Positions 47,118 to 55,845 of a stretch of 64,000 nt of DNA are shown here, in pieces. Location: assembly GCA_030425925.1 (NCBI GenBank), contig JAUHZO010000014.1, forward strand, positions 1 through 64,000, written 5' to 3'. A program made the position numbers and the translations under genes. Position 1 is the stretch's first letter. Each line of letters starts with the position of its first letter. Under the pieces are notes generated by a model, which worked only from the letters and a program-made list of their open reading frames with translations, had not been told where the DNA came from and did no database searches. The DNA is from Alphaproteobacteria bacterium. GTDB taxonomy: Bacteria; Pseudomonadota; Alphaproteobacteria; Rhodobacterales; Rhodobacteraceae.

Positions 47118-48488
47118 TCAGCGGATCGCGTCGAGGATGCGGGCCCAGCTGCGGATGCCCTTGTGAAAGCTGTCCAGGTCATATTTCTCGTTCGGCGAAT
47201 GGATCTGGTCGTCATCCTTGCCCCAGCCTACCAGCAGCGAATCCATCCCCAGCACGGACTTGAAATAACCCGCCACCGGGATCGAGCCGCCGCAGCCGGT
47301 GAACGCCGCCTCGACGCCCCATTCCGCCCCCAGCGCACGGCGCGCCTGTTCAAAGGCCGGATGATCGGTGGCCATCTGCCCCGCGGGCGAGGCACCGTGC
47401 CCGCTGAACGTCGCCGTCACATCCTCGGGCAGTTGCGCCGTCACCCAGGCGCGAAAGTTTTCGCGGATGGCCAGCGGGTCCTGCGTGCCCACAAGGCGGA
47501 ACGACACCTTGGCCGAAGCCCGCGAGGGCAGCACCGTCTTGAACCCGTCGCCGGTATAGCCGCCGACAATGCCGTTGATCTCGGCCGTGGGGCGCGACCA
47601 GATCATTTCGAGCGCGCTGCGATCCTGTTCGCCCGCGGGGTGCGAGAGGTCCACATCGCCCAGAAACCCCGCCGCATCGAACTTCAGAGCCTCCCATTGC
47701 GCGCGGATCTCCGGTGCCACTTCGGGCACGCCGTCATAGAACTGCGGCACCTGGATGCGTCCCTGGTCGTCATGCAGGTTGCCCAGGATGCGCGTCAGCA
47801 CGCGGATCGGGTTGATCGCGGCACCGCCATACATGCCCGAATGCAGATCCTTGTCGGGGCCGGTCAACGTGATCTCTTCGCCCAGAAGCCCGCGCAGCTG
47901 GGTGATGATCGCCGGCGCGCGGCTTTCGAACAGCCCGGTATCGCAGATCAGCGCCAGGTCGGCCTTCAGCCTGTCCTTGTGTGCTTCGAGATAGGGCAAC
48001 AGCGAGGGCGAGCCGGATTCCTCTTCCCCTTCGAAGAAGAAGGTGATGCGGCAGGGCATCTGCCCGTGGACGGCCTGCCAGGCGCGGCAGGCCTCCAGAA
48101 AGGTCATCAGCTGGCCCTTGTCATCTGCCGTGCCGCGGCCGCGGATCACCCGGCCCCGGGGCGTCTCCTCGATGGCCGGATCGAACGGGTCGCGGTGCCA
48201 CAGGTCCAGCGGATCGACGGGCTGCACGTCGTAATGGCCATAGAAGAGCACATGCGGCCCGTCGCCCTCGACATGGCCCACCACCATCGGATGGCCGGGG
48301 GTGGGGTGCTTTTCCGCGGCGACCCCCATGCCCTGCAGATCCGCCACCAGCCAGTCCGCCGCCCGGTCGACATCCGCGGCAAAGGCGGGGTCGGTGGAGA
48401 TCGACGGGATCCGCAGCAGCGCCATCAGCCGGTCCAGCGCGGCGGGCAGATCTGCGTCGATTCGGGAAAGCGTGGCGTCAAGCGTCAT
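47118..48488 (-). CDS. M20 family metallopeptidase (dipeptidase)
   Basis: 456 residues from ATG at 48488, after AGGAGG. M20 enzymes use two zinc ions to cleave dipeptides or N-acyl amino acids. Metal ligands appear in VLFYGHYDVQPVDP (about 93-106), the bridging Asp in RGTADDKGQL (about 136-145), and the catalytic acid in FEGEEESGSPSL (about 169-180). The dimerisation domain follows (DLHSGMYGGAAINPI), and the C-terminal GGSIPVAGYF and HSPNEKYDLDSF are typical of the CNDP-like subgroup. It is divergent from hemA and read alone. Confidence 0.93.
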   Translation of the reverse strand: MTLDATLSRIDADLPAALDRLMALLRIPSISTDPAFAADVDRAADWLVADLQGMGVAAEKHPTPGHPMVVGHVEGDGPHVLFYGHYDVQPVDPLDLWHRDPFDPAIEETPRGRVIRGRGTADDKGQLMTFLEACRAWQAVHGQMPCRITFFFEGEEESGSPSLLPYLEAHKDRLKADLALICDTGLFESRAPAIITQLRGLLGEEITLTGPDKDLHSGMYGGAAINPIRVLTRILGNLHDDQGRIQVPQFYDGVPEVAPEIRAQWEALKFDAAGFLGDVDLSHPAGEQDRSALEMIWSRPTAEINGIVGGYTGDGFKTVLPSRASAKVSFRLVGTQDPLAIRENFRAWVTAQLPEDVTATFSGHGASPAGQMATDHPAFEQARRALGAEWGVEAAFTGCGGSIPVAGYFKSVLGMDSLLVGWGKDDDQIHSPNEKYDLDSFHKGIRSWARILDAIR

Positions 48489-48569
48489 GGGGTCCTCCTG
48501 GCGTTTCGCGGGCGAGCGTAGCAGAGGCCGCGGGGCTGTCCAGCAGGCCGGGACGGGAGCGGGCGCGTG

Positions 48570-48589
48570 TCGGAAATTGATGTTTCCGA
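48570..48589. promoter_or_regulatory. Palindrome in the hemA upstream region
   Basis: TCGGAAA (48570-48576) and TTTCCGA (48583-48589) are exact 7-base arms separated by six bases (TTGATG). It lies in the 309-base gap 48489-48797 between the M20 peptidase and hemA. It could be an operator for either gene. The regulator is unknown. Confidence 0.35.
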
Positions 48590-48643
48590 TATGCGTCATA
48601 TGTTCCGCACCACCGGGCGCACCGGTCTTGAACGGGTGGGGGC

Positions 48644-48657
48644 TTGATGCAGATCAA
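48644..48657. promoter_or_regulatory. Perfect FNR/FnrL-type site upstream of hemA
   Basis: TTGATGCAGATCAA matches the FNR consensus TTGAT-N4-ATCAA at every fixed position. TAAACA at 48681-48686 could be a -10 box, placing the site near -41.5 as in class II activation. A second possible promoter is TTGCCA (48689-48694) with TATAGT (48710-48715). In Rhodobacter sphaeroides hemA is known to be under FnrL control, which supports the reading. Confidence 0.75.
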
Positions 48658-48797
48658 GGCTGCGACGGTTCGTCCGTCCGTAAACAGGTTGCCAGATGTA
48701 TGCCGCCCCTATAGTTATTCACGAAATTGAATGCGGAGGCATACCGCAACCTTGGGGGGCCGCTGAGCGGGCGGGCCGGAGAAAGAAGGAGGTCCCG

Positions 48798-50027
48798 GTG
48801 GACTACACCGCGCAACTCGACACAGCCCTGAACCGTCTGCACGAAGAAGGCCGTTATCGCACGTTCATCGACATCGAACGCAAGAAGGGCCAGTTCCCGC
48901 ACGCCACCTGGCGCAAGCCGGACGGAACAGAAACGCCGATCGCGGTGTGGTGCGGCAACGACTATCTGGGCATGGGCCAGCATCCGGCGGTTCTGGAAGC
49001 GATGCACGAGGCCATCGACGCCACCGGCGCCGGCTCGGGCGGGACGCGCAACATCTCGGGGACAACGGTCTATCACAAGCGGCTCGAGGCCGAGCTGGCC
49101 GATCTGCACGGCAAGGAATCGGCGCTGCTCTTCACCTCGGCCTACATCGCCAACGACGCGACGCTGTCGACCGTGCCCAAGCTGTTCCCCGGCCTGATCA
49201 TCTATTCCGACGAACTGAACCACGCCTCGATGATCGAGGGCATCCGCCGCAATGGCGGGGCCAAGCGGATCTTCAGGCACAACGATCTGGGCGACCTGCG
49301 CGCCAAGCTTGAAGCCGACGATCCGGCCGCGCCCAAGCTGATCGCCTTTGAATCGATCTACTCGATGGATGGCGATTTCGGCCCCATCGAGGCGCTGTGC
49401 GATCTTGCCGACGAATTCGGCGCGCTGACCTATATCGACGAGGTGCACGCGGTGGGCATGTACGGCCCGCGCGGGGCAGGGGTGGCCGAACGCGACCGCC
49501 TGATGCACCGCATCGACATCATCAACGGCACGCTGGCCAAGGCCTATGGCGTGATGGGCGGCTATATCGCCGCGTCGCACAAGATGTGTGACGCCATCCG
49601 CTCTTACGCGCCGGGCTTCATCTTCACCACCTCGCTGCCGCCGGCGGTGGCGGCGGGGGCGGCGGCCTCGGTGGCGTTCCTGAAGACCTCGGGCGGGCAG
49701 AAATTGCGCGACCAGCACCAGACCCAGGCGAGGATCCTCAAGACCCGGCTCAAGGGCATGGGCCTGCCGATCATCGACCATGGCAGCCATATCGTCCCGG
49801 TGATCGTGGGCGATCCGGTCCACACCAAGCAGCTGTCGGACATGTTGCTGGAGGGCTTTGGCATCTACGTGCAGCCGATCAACTTCCCCACCGTGCCCCG
49901 CGGCACCGAGCGTCTGCGCTTTACCCCCTCGCCGGTGCATGGCCCCGGCGAAATGGACCGCCTGGTTCATGCGATGGATGAACTTTGGAGCCATTGTGCG
50001 CTGAATCGCGCCGAAATGGCGGGGTAA
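48798..50027 (+). CDS. hemA: 5-aminolevulinate synthase
   Basis: 409 residues. The start is GTG at 48798, because AAGGAGG precedes it closely and the product then begins as known HemA does ([20 protein letters not shown]). It condenses glycine and succinyl-CoA to 5-aminolevulinate, the C4 route typical of alphaproteobacteria. The PLP lysine is at about 248 ([16 protein letters not shown]), and the glycine-rich [14 protein letters not shown] (about 77-90) and [13 protein letters not shown] are conserved. A FNR-type site lies about 140 bases upstream. It feeds hemB in the same window. Confidence 0.98.
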   Translation: MDYTAQLDTALNRLHEEGRYRTFIDIERKKGQFPHATWRKPDGTETPIAVWCGNDYLGMGQHPAVLEAMHEAIDATGAGSGGTRNISGTTVYHKRLEAELADLHGKESALLFTSAYIANDATLSTVPKLFPGLIIYSDELNHASMIEGIRRNGGAKRIFRHNDLGDLRAKLEADDPAAPKLIAFESIYSMDGDFGPIEALCDLADEFGALTYIDEVHAVGMYGPRGAGVAERDRLMHRIDIINGTLAKAYGVMGGYIAASHKMCDAIRSYAPGFIFTTSLPPAVAAGAAASVAFLKTSGGQKLRDQHQTQARILKTRLKGMGLPIIDHGSHIVPVIVGDPVHTKQLSDMLLEGFGIYVQPINFPTVPRGTERLRFTPSPVHGPGEMDRLVHAMDELWSHCALNRAEMAG

Positions 50028-50157
50028 CCCACCGGCAACCTGTCAAATCGCTTGTTTTGTGGTAGCCTGCGGTAAATAAACGGACCGAGCGAATCGAAAC
50101 GCGCGGTCCGATGCAGGCAGGCACGGACCAGGACACGGTATCGATGGGTAGGGGCGC

Positions 50158-51843
50158 ATGATCGGGCGTAAACCCCAAGGAAAGCCGGAAGACGTCGACA
50201 TCAAGCCGCAGAGCTTCGACGACTTCGAATTGCGTCTCGGCGACGTGATGCGCGGGGAAAGGGCCACGCTGGGCAAGTCCCTGCTGGACGTCCAGCGCGA
50301 GCTGCGCATCAAGGCCAGCTACATCGCCGCGATCGAGAATTGCGATCCCTCTGCCTTTGACACGCCCGGCTTCATCGCAGGCTATGTCCGCTCCTACGCC
50401 CGTTACCTTGGCATGGACCCGGAAGAGGCGTTCGAGATCTTCTGCGCCGAAAGCGGCTTTTCCACCTCGCACGGCATGTCCGACAAGGCCTCGGGCATCC
50501 GCAAGCCCGAAGCCGACGCCGTGGTGCGCCCGCGGGCCCGCGACCCGCTGGCCGAACCGAACATGCCGTTTGCACCCGCCGCCGATTCCTTCCTGTCGCG
50601 GATCGAACCGGGGGCCATCGGATCGACCCTGGTGCTGTGCGCCCTGATCGGCGGGATCAGCTATGGCGGCTGGTCCGTCCTGCAGGAAATCCAGCGCGTG
50701 CAGGTTGTCCCGGTGGAACAGACCCCGGTGGTGCTGAGCGAGCTTGACCCGCTGGAGGCCGTGGGGGCCAGCGCAGCGGAAACGCCCGGGGACGATCCGG
50801 CGCTGGCCGCGGCGGGCGTGTTCACGCCGCCCTCGAACGAGGCCTTCGACCGGCTGTACCGCCCCGATGCGCTGGACGTGCCGGTTCTGGTGGCGCGCGA
50901 CGCCCCGATCTCGACCCTCGACCCCGACAATGGCGGGCTGTATGCCCGAGCGCCGGAACGCGACTTGCCGCAGTTCCAGGACAGCAGCCTGGCCGCCGCC
51001 GCGCTGGACACCGGCATCGCGCGCATGCCCCTGCCGGGCGAGGCGCTGGACGTGCCCAGCTTTGACCGGTTGCCCAGCTTTGGCGGCAGCACCACCGCCA
51101 CCGCCGCGCTTGGCCGGGGGGTGACGGTGATCGCCGCGCGCGAGGCCTGGATCAAGGTCAGCGATCAGGGCGGCGAAGTGCTGTGGTCCGGCATCCTGCA
51201 GGCGGGCGACACCTACAAGGTGCCCGAAACCGCCAAGGCACCGGTGATCGGCAGCGCGCGCACCGGATCGCTCTATTTCGCGGTGGATGGCACCGTCTAT
51301 GGCCCGGCAGGCCGTCCGGCCGAGTACAAGGACATCCCGCTGACCCGCGACACGCTGCTGGCCAGCTACAGCCCGGCCGAGGCCGGATCGGACAGCGACC
51401 TCAAGACCGTGCTGGCGGATCTGGGTGTGCAGTCCGAACGCCCTGCCGAACGTGTCGTGGCCGCGCCGGTGATCCCGCGGGTGCTGAACAACCGGGCGCC
51501 GGACATCACGGTGGTCGCCACAGCCGAGACCTGGATCGAGGTCACCTCGCCGTCGGGCTCCAAGCTGCTGGCCAAGGTGCTGCAGCCGGGCGAAACCTAC
51601 CGCGTGCCGCAGACCGATCAGGCGCCGACGATCTTTTCCGGCAATGCCGGCGGGGTCTATTTCGCGGTGAACGGGCAGACTTTCGGGCCGTATGGGGCCA
51701 GCGGCAAGTTTGGCCGCGGGCTGACGCTGGACCAGCAGGACATCACGACCAAGCTGGCCGCGGCAGACCTGACCAACAAGCCCGAACTGGCCCGGATCGT
51801 GGCGCAGCTGCGCACCGCCCCGGCGCTGCCTGCACAGGACTGA
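50158..51843 (+). CDS. RodZ-like protein with HTH, one membrane segment and two DUF4115 repeats
   Basis: 561 residues. An N-terminal HTH_25 domain (about 18-95: RATLGKSLLDVQRELRIKAS, then FIAGYVRSYARYLGMDPEEA) is the MreB-binding part of RodZ. A membrane segment is at about 158-176 (STLVLCALIGGISYGGWSV). A long Pro/Asp-rich periplasmic stretch (about 180-315) leads to two copies of a DUF4115-type domain: about 321-385 (VTVIAAREAWIKVSDQGGEV) and about 450-512 (ITVVATAETWIEVTSPSGSK), each ending in LYFAVDG or VYFAVNG. RodZ normally has one. It precedes ispG by 108 bases, an order I recall from other Roseobacters. Probably cell-shape control. Confidence 0.82.
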   Translation: MIGRKPQGKPEDVDIKPQSFDDFELRLGDVMRGERATLGKSLLDVQRELRIKASYIAAIENCDPSAFDTPGFIAGYVRSYARYLGMDPEEAFEIFCAESGFSTSHGMSDKASGIRKPEADAVVRPRARDPLAEPNMPFAPAADSFLSRIEPGAIGSTLVLCALIGGISYGGWSVLQEIQRVQVVPVEQTPVVLSELDPLEAVGASAAETPGDDPALAAAGVFTPPSNEAFDRLYRPDALDVPVLVARDAPISTLDPDNGGLYARAPERDLPQFQDSSLAAAALDTGIARMPLPGEALDVPSFDRLPSFGGSTTATAALGRGVTVIAAREAWIKVSDQGGEVLWSGILQAGDTYKVPETAKAPVIGSARTGSLYFAVDGTVYGPAGRPAEYKDIPLTRDTLLASYSPAEAGSDSDLKTVLADLGVQSERPAERVVAAPVIPRVLNNRAPDITVVATAETWIEVTSPSGSKLLAKVLQPGETYRVPQTDQAPTIFSGNAGGVYFAVNGQTFGPYGASGKFGRGLTLDQQDITTKLAAADLTNKPELARIVAQLRTAPALPAQD

Positions 51844-51951
51844 CGCGGCATTCCGTCCGGGGGGCTGGTGCGCCGTGGCGCGACACCTAGCTTTGAAGGC
51901 GAGCGGGCTGTACAGTTTGCTTGACAGCCGTGACAGCGACAGGACCTCTCC

Positions 51952-53079
51952 ATGAGCCTCAACCACGTCCGCCCGTGGCGCAACATCTACCGCCGCACCT
52001 CCCGTCAGATCATGGTGGGCAATGTCCCCGTGGGGGGCGATGCGCCGATCACCGTGCAGACCATGACCAACACGGTCACCACCGACATCCCCGGCACCAT
52101 CGCGCAGGTGCAGGCCGCGGCCGAGGCCGGGGCCGACATCGTGCGCGTCTCGGTGCCCGACGAGGATTCGTCCAGGGCCCTGCACGAGATCGTGCGCGAA
52201 AGCCCGGTGCCCATCGTGGCCGATATCCATTTCCACTATCGCCGGGGCATCGAGGCCGCCGAGGCCGGAGCCGCCTGCCTGCGCATCAACCCCGGCAATA
52301 TCGGCAGCGAGGCGCGGGTGCGCGAGGTGATCCAGGCCGCGCGCGACCACAATTGCTCCATCCGGATCGGGGTGAATGCCGGCAGTCTGGAAAAGCACCT
52401 GCTGGAAAAATACGGCGAGCCGTGCCCCGACGCGATGGTCGAAAGCGGGCTGGATCACATCAAGATCTTGCAGGACAACGATTTTCACGAGTTCAAGATC
52501 AGCTGCAAGGCGTCGGATGTCTTCATGGCCGCCGCCGCCTACCAGCAACTGGCCGAACAGACCGACGCGCCCATCCATCTTGGCATCACCGAGGCGGGCG
52601 GCCTGATGACCGGCACGATCAAGAGCGCGATCGGCCTGGGCAACCTGCTCTGGATGGGGATCGGCGATACGATCCGCGTGTCGCTCTCGGCCGATCCGGT
52701 GGAAGAGGTCAAGGTCGGCTACGAGATCCTGAAATCGCTGGGCCTGCGTCATCGCGGCGTCAACATCATCTCGTGCCCGTCCTGCGCGCGGCAGGGCTTT
52801 GACGTGATCAAGACGGTGGAGACGCTGGAAAAGCGGCTGGAACACATCAAGACACCCATGAGCCTGTCGATCATCGGCTGCGTGGTGAACGGCCCGGGCG
52901 AGGCGCTGATGACCGATGTCGGCTTCACCGGCGGCGGCGCGGGGTCGGGCATGGTGTACCTGGCAGGCAAGGCCAGCCACAAGATGTCGAACGACCGGAT
53001 GATCGACCACATCGTCGAAGAGGTCGAGAAGAAGGCGGCGGAACTGGAGGCGTCAGAAGGCGCGCAGGCGGCAGAGTAG
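51952..53079 (+). CDS. ispG: (E)-4-hydroxy-3-methylbut-2-enyl-diphosphate synthase
   Basis: 375 residues. IspG (GcpE) converts methylerythritol cyclodiphosphate to HMBPP in the non-mevalonate isoprenoid route, using a 4Fe-4S cluster. The cluster cysteines lie in [15 protein letters not shown] (about 267-281) and [14 protein letters not shown] (about 303-316). The TIM-barrel begins [20 protein letters not shown] and contains [10 protein letters not shown]. The flavodoxin-dependent, shorter bacterial form is implied by length. The start [10 protein letters not shown] is preceded by AGGACCTCTCC, a modest ribosome site. Confidence 0.97.
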   Translation: MSLNHVRPWRNIYRRTSRQIMVGNVPVGGDAPITVQTMTNTVTTDIPGTIAQVQAAAEAGADIVRVSVPDEDSSRALHEIVRESPVPIVADIHFHYRRGIEAAEAGAACLRINPGNIGSEARVREVIQAARDHNCSIRIGVNAGSLEKHLLEKYGEPCPDAMVESGLDHIKILQDNDFHEFKISCKASDVFMAAAAYQQLAEQTDAPIHLGITEAGGLMTGTIKSAIGLGNLLWMGIGDTIRVSLSADPVEEVKVGYEILKSLGLRHRGVNIISCPSCARQGFDVIKTVETLEKRLEHIKTPMSLSIIGCVVNGPGEALMTDVGFTGGGAGSGMVYLAGKASHKMSNDRMIDHIVEEVEKKAAELEASEGAQAAE

Positions 53080-53104
53080 GGTGAACCGGGGTCTGCCCGG
53101 CATG

Positions 53105-53569
53105 TCACGGCTCGCCTCCCGCCACCAGATACCGTTCCAGCACAAAGGCCGGCATGTGGCCGCGGATCAGCTTGTCGGGCATCACATAGGCCGGGACGAT
53201 GTCAAAGCCCAGCGATTGCCAGAGCGCGCGGTTGTCGCCCTGCTCCAGCGGGTGCACGGCAATGGCGACCCCAAGGCGTTTGGCCAGGTCCGACAGGTCC
53301 GCGGCGGCGCGGGGGCAGTCCGGGCAATCCCGGTCGGTAAACAGCACGATCCGCGCGCCCTCGGCAAACAGCCGAGGGGCCGCCGCCGCGATGCGTGCGC
53401 GGTCGGCGGCCATTTCCTCGGCATAGGGCTGCGCCAAGGCCGGCGCGGCCAGCGCCCGCAGGCGCGAGCGCAGCGACGCGCCGTCCTGCGCCGCGACCGG
53501 GCCCGCCCAGAGGCCGGTCATCAGACCGGCCCAGGCCAGCGCCGCCGCCGCGCGGTGCCCGGGGCTCAC
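53105..53569 (-). CDS. Periplasmic thioredoxin-fold protein with CPDC motif
   Basis: 154 residues. A signal peptide is visible (AAAALAWAGLMTGLWAGPVAA, cleavage near AAQ at about 27-28). The thioredoxin-like part has a redox pair in LFTDRDCPDCPRAAADLSDL (about 75-94) and the cis-proline region FDIVPAYVMPDKLIRG (about 121-136), as in DsbC/DsbG-like or thioredoxin-like proteins. Its start overlaps the end of the upstream DsbA-like gene by four bases, so the two are translated together and probably act together in the periplasm. Reductase or oxidase role is undecided. Confidence 0.75.
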   Translation of the reverse strand: MSPGHRAAAALAWAGLMTGLWAGPVAAQDGASLRSRLRALAAPALAQPYAEEMAADRARIAAAAPRLFAEGARIVLFTDRDCPDCPRAAADLSDLAKRLGVAIAVHPLEQGDNRALWQSLGFDIVPAYVMPDKLIRGHMPAFVLERYLVAGGEP

Positions 53570-54447
53570 CCGTCGTTGCGCGCGTCGGCGACGATGGCGC
53601 GCATCGCCTCCAGCGGCGCATAGCCGCGCACCAGCTGGTCGCCGAAGACAAAGCTGGGCGTGCCGTTGATCTGCATCCGCTGCGCCAGCGCGCGGGTCTC
53701 GGCGATCTGGCGCGTGACCTCGTCGCTCTGCATCTCGACGAGGATGGCATCGGCATCCAGGCCCAGCGTTGCGGCCAGTCGGCTCAGCACCGCCTCCGTC
53801 GGCTCGCCCTCAAGCGCGATCAGCGCGTCATGTACCGACTTGTAGGCCGCGTCGCCGCCAACGATCCGCGTGGCGATGGCAAAGCGCGACGACACCATCG
53901 ACGCCTCGCCCAGGATCGGCAGTTCCTTGACGATCAGGCGGATATTGCCGTCGCTTTCGATCAGTTCCATCACCTCGGGATGGGCGCGGCGGCAATAGCC
54001 GCAGCGGTAGTCGAGGAATTCCACCACCGTCACATCGCCATCGGGATTGCCGCCAACCCAGGAAAAGCCGTCATCCAGCAGCGCATCTGCATTGGCGGAC
54101 ACCAGCGCGCGGTCGCGTTCGCCCTGCTGTGCCGCTTCGCGCTCTTCCAGCACGGCCACGGCATCCATGATGACCTGCGGATCGCGCAGCAGGTAGTCGC
54201 GCACCATCGCGTCAAAGGCGGCTTTCTGAGCGTCGGTCATGGTCGCCGGATCGAACGGCGCGGCTGCCGAGGCCTGTGCCGTCCCGGTCGCGGCCTCGGC
54301 CGGCTGCGCCTTGTCCTGCGTCGCTTCGGCCTGATGCGCCGGGGCCGGGGCCGGCGCTTCGCCCGATCCGCCACCCACAACCGCAAGCACCAGCAGCACG
54401 GCGCCCGCGGTGCCTGCCAGAACGGCTCCTGTTTCCTGGTTCATCAT
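53566..54447 (-). CDS. DsbA family thiol:disulfide oxidoreductase
   Basis: 293 residues from ATG at 54447 (the next ATG at 54444 is better spaced from AAGGAG). An N-terminal membrane anchor or uncleaved signal (VLAGTAGAVLLVLAVVGGG, about 9-27) is followed by an Ala/Pro/Gln-rich linker to about 65. The DsbA domain has the active site DYRCGYCRRAHPEVM (about 151-165) and cis-Pro near QINGTPSFVFGDQLVRG (about 258-274). DsbA introduces disulfides in exported proteins; the BdbD/ScsC-like layout, with a helical N-terminal part, suggests a membrane-tethered variant. It overlaps the CPDC protein gene by four bases. Confidence 0.88.
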   Translation of the reverse strand: MMNQETGAVLAGTAGAVLLVLAVVGGGSGEAPAPAPAHQAEATQDKAQPAEAATGTAQASAAAPFDPATMTDAQKAAFDAMVRDYLLRDPQVIMDAVAVLEEREAAQQGERDRALVSANADALLDDGFSWVGGNPDGDVTVVEFLDYRCGYCRRAHPEVMELIESDGNIRLIVKELPILGEASMVSSRFAIATRIVGGDAAYKSVHDALIALEGEPTEAVLSRLAATLGLDADAILVEMQSDEVTRQIAETRALAQRMQINGTPSFVFGDQLVRGYAPLEAMRAIVADARNDG

Positions 54448-54457
54448 TCGCTCCTTG

Positions 54458-55786
54458 TCATCGTCTGCGGCGGAAATCGGCCAGTCGCGCCGCACTTAGC
54501 ACATCCTGCGCGCGTTGCCATGCGCTCGAACCGCGCGGCAGCTGCGCTTCGGCGCGTCCGGCATGCAGGGCGGCATCCTCCATCCGGCCGATCAGCGCAT
54601 AGCGTTCGGCGGTGACCAGCGAGGCCATGCCGTTCTGTCCGGTGCGGGCATAGGCCACCGCAAGATCGCGCAGGATGCGGGCGTCCGAATAATCCCGCGC
54701 CCGTGCCGCTTCCAGCGGGCCCAGCGCCTCCTTCGGGCGGCCTGCGGCCAGCAGCGCCCGGCCATAGCCGCCCAGCACCAGCGGTTCGCGCGGGGCCAGC
54801 CTTGCAGCCTGGGCATAGACGGTGACCGCGGGGCCGAATTGCCGCGATTCCAGCAGGATCTGGCCCTTGAGCTCGATCAGGAAGGGATCGCGCGGGCGCA
54901 GGCCGATGGCCTTGTCGATGGCAGCCAGCGCGCGGGACAGGTCGGACTGACGGTGATGCGCCACCGCCTCGCGCATCAGCGCGATGTCCTGCGAGACACT
55001 GTCCGACGCGCGGCGCAGCGTCCAGCGGGGCGCGCGCTTGAACGCCGTCAGCTTGCCCCGGGCGCGGTCGTACCAGTAATTCGCCGTCGCGTTGGGGCCG
55101 GGGGAACGCTGCCCGGCCACCAGCCCTTCGAGCGCGCGCAGCCGGTCGCGCGACAGCGGGTGGGTGCGCATGTAGGGGTCCTGCCGGTTGACCGACAGCG
55201 CCTCCTGGCCGCGGAACAGCTGCTGCACTTCCACCGCGCCGCGCGGATCGATCCCGGCGCGGGTCAGGTAGCGGATCGACGAGATGTCGGCGGCGGATTC
55301 CTCGGCGCGGGTGTGCGACAGGAACAGCCGCATGGCAGACCCCTGGCTGCCCAGCGCGATGCCCGTGGCCGCCTCGGGGCTGCCGCTGGCCGCGGCCACC
55401 GCCGCCAGCGCCATGCCCAGCCCCGCCGCGGTGCGCGCCACCTGCAGGTTGCCCAGCCGCCGCGTGATGTGGCCGTTGGCGATATGCGCCGCCTCGTGCG
55501 CGATCACCGCCTGCAACTGTTCGGCCGTCTCCAGCTTCATCATCAGGCCGGAATGGATGAAGATGTGCCGGGTGTCGACGATGAAGGCGTTCAGCCGGGA
55601 ATCGTCGATCAGCACGATGCGCACCTGCGACGGGCTGAGCCCGGCGGCCGACAGCACCGGGGTGGCCAGCTGTTTCAGCGCGTATTCGATATCGGCATCG
55701 CGCAAGAGCGACACGCCCGCGCGCACCGGGGTCGCCAGTGACAGCGTCAGCACCAGAAGTGCGGCCAGCAGTCGGGGAAGGATCAT
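54458..55786 (-). CDS. BepA-like M48 metalloprotease with C-terminal TPR repeats
   Basis: 442 residues from ATG at 55786. A signal peptide (MILPRLLAALLVLTLSLATPVRA, cleavage near 23) exports it to the periplasm. The M48 zinc site is VIAHEAAHIANGHI (about 92-105, HExxH), with the third ligand in RAEESAADISSIRYL (about 158-172). From about 255 on, tetratricopeptide-like helices (DLSRALAAIDKAIGLRPRDP) follow. BepA degrades or assembles outer-membrane proteins such as LptD, and the same role is likely here. It lies upstream of the DsbA-like gene by 10 bases on the same strand, consistent with an envelope-protein folding operon. Confidence 0.92.
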   Translation of the reverse strand: MILPRLLAALLVLTLSLATPVRAGVSLLRDADIEYALKQLATPVLSAAGLSPSQVRIVLIDDSRLNAFIVDTRHIFIHSGLMMKLETAEQLQAVIAHEAAHIANGHITRRLGNLQVARTAAGLGMALAAVAAASGSPEAATGIALGSQGSAMRLFLSHTRAEESAADISSIRYLTRAGIDPRGAVEVQQLFRGQEALSVNRQDPYMRTHPLSRDRLRALEGLVAGQRSPGPNATANYWYDRARGKLTAFKRAPRWTLRRASDSVSQDIALMREAVAHHRQSDLSRALAAIDKAIGLRPRDPFLIELKGQILLESRQFGPAVTVYAQAARLAPREPLVLGGYGRALLAAGRPKEALGPLEAARARDYSDARILRDLAVAYARTGQNGMASLVTAERYALIGRMEDAALHAGRAEAQLPRGSSAWQRAQDVLSAARLADFRRRR

Positions 55787-55845
55787 TGACGCCTCATCAC
55801 AATCGCCCGTACTCCGGGAGTTGCGGCAGAGTAGAAAGGCTGGAG

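Noticed and set aside
49921-53010. Open frame of about 1030 codons antisense to the RodZ-like gene and ispG
   Set aside because: Both genes on the other strand are clearly real; the antisense frame is a codon-bias artefact.
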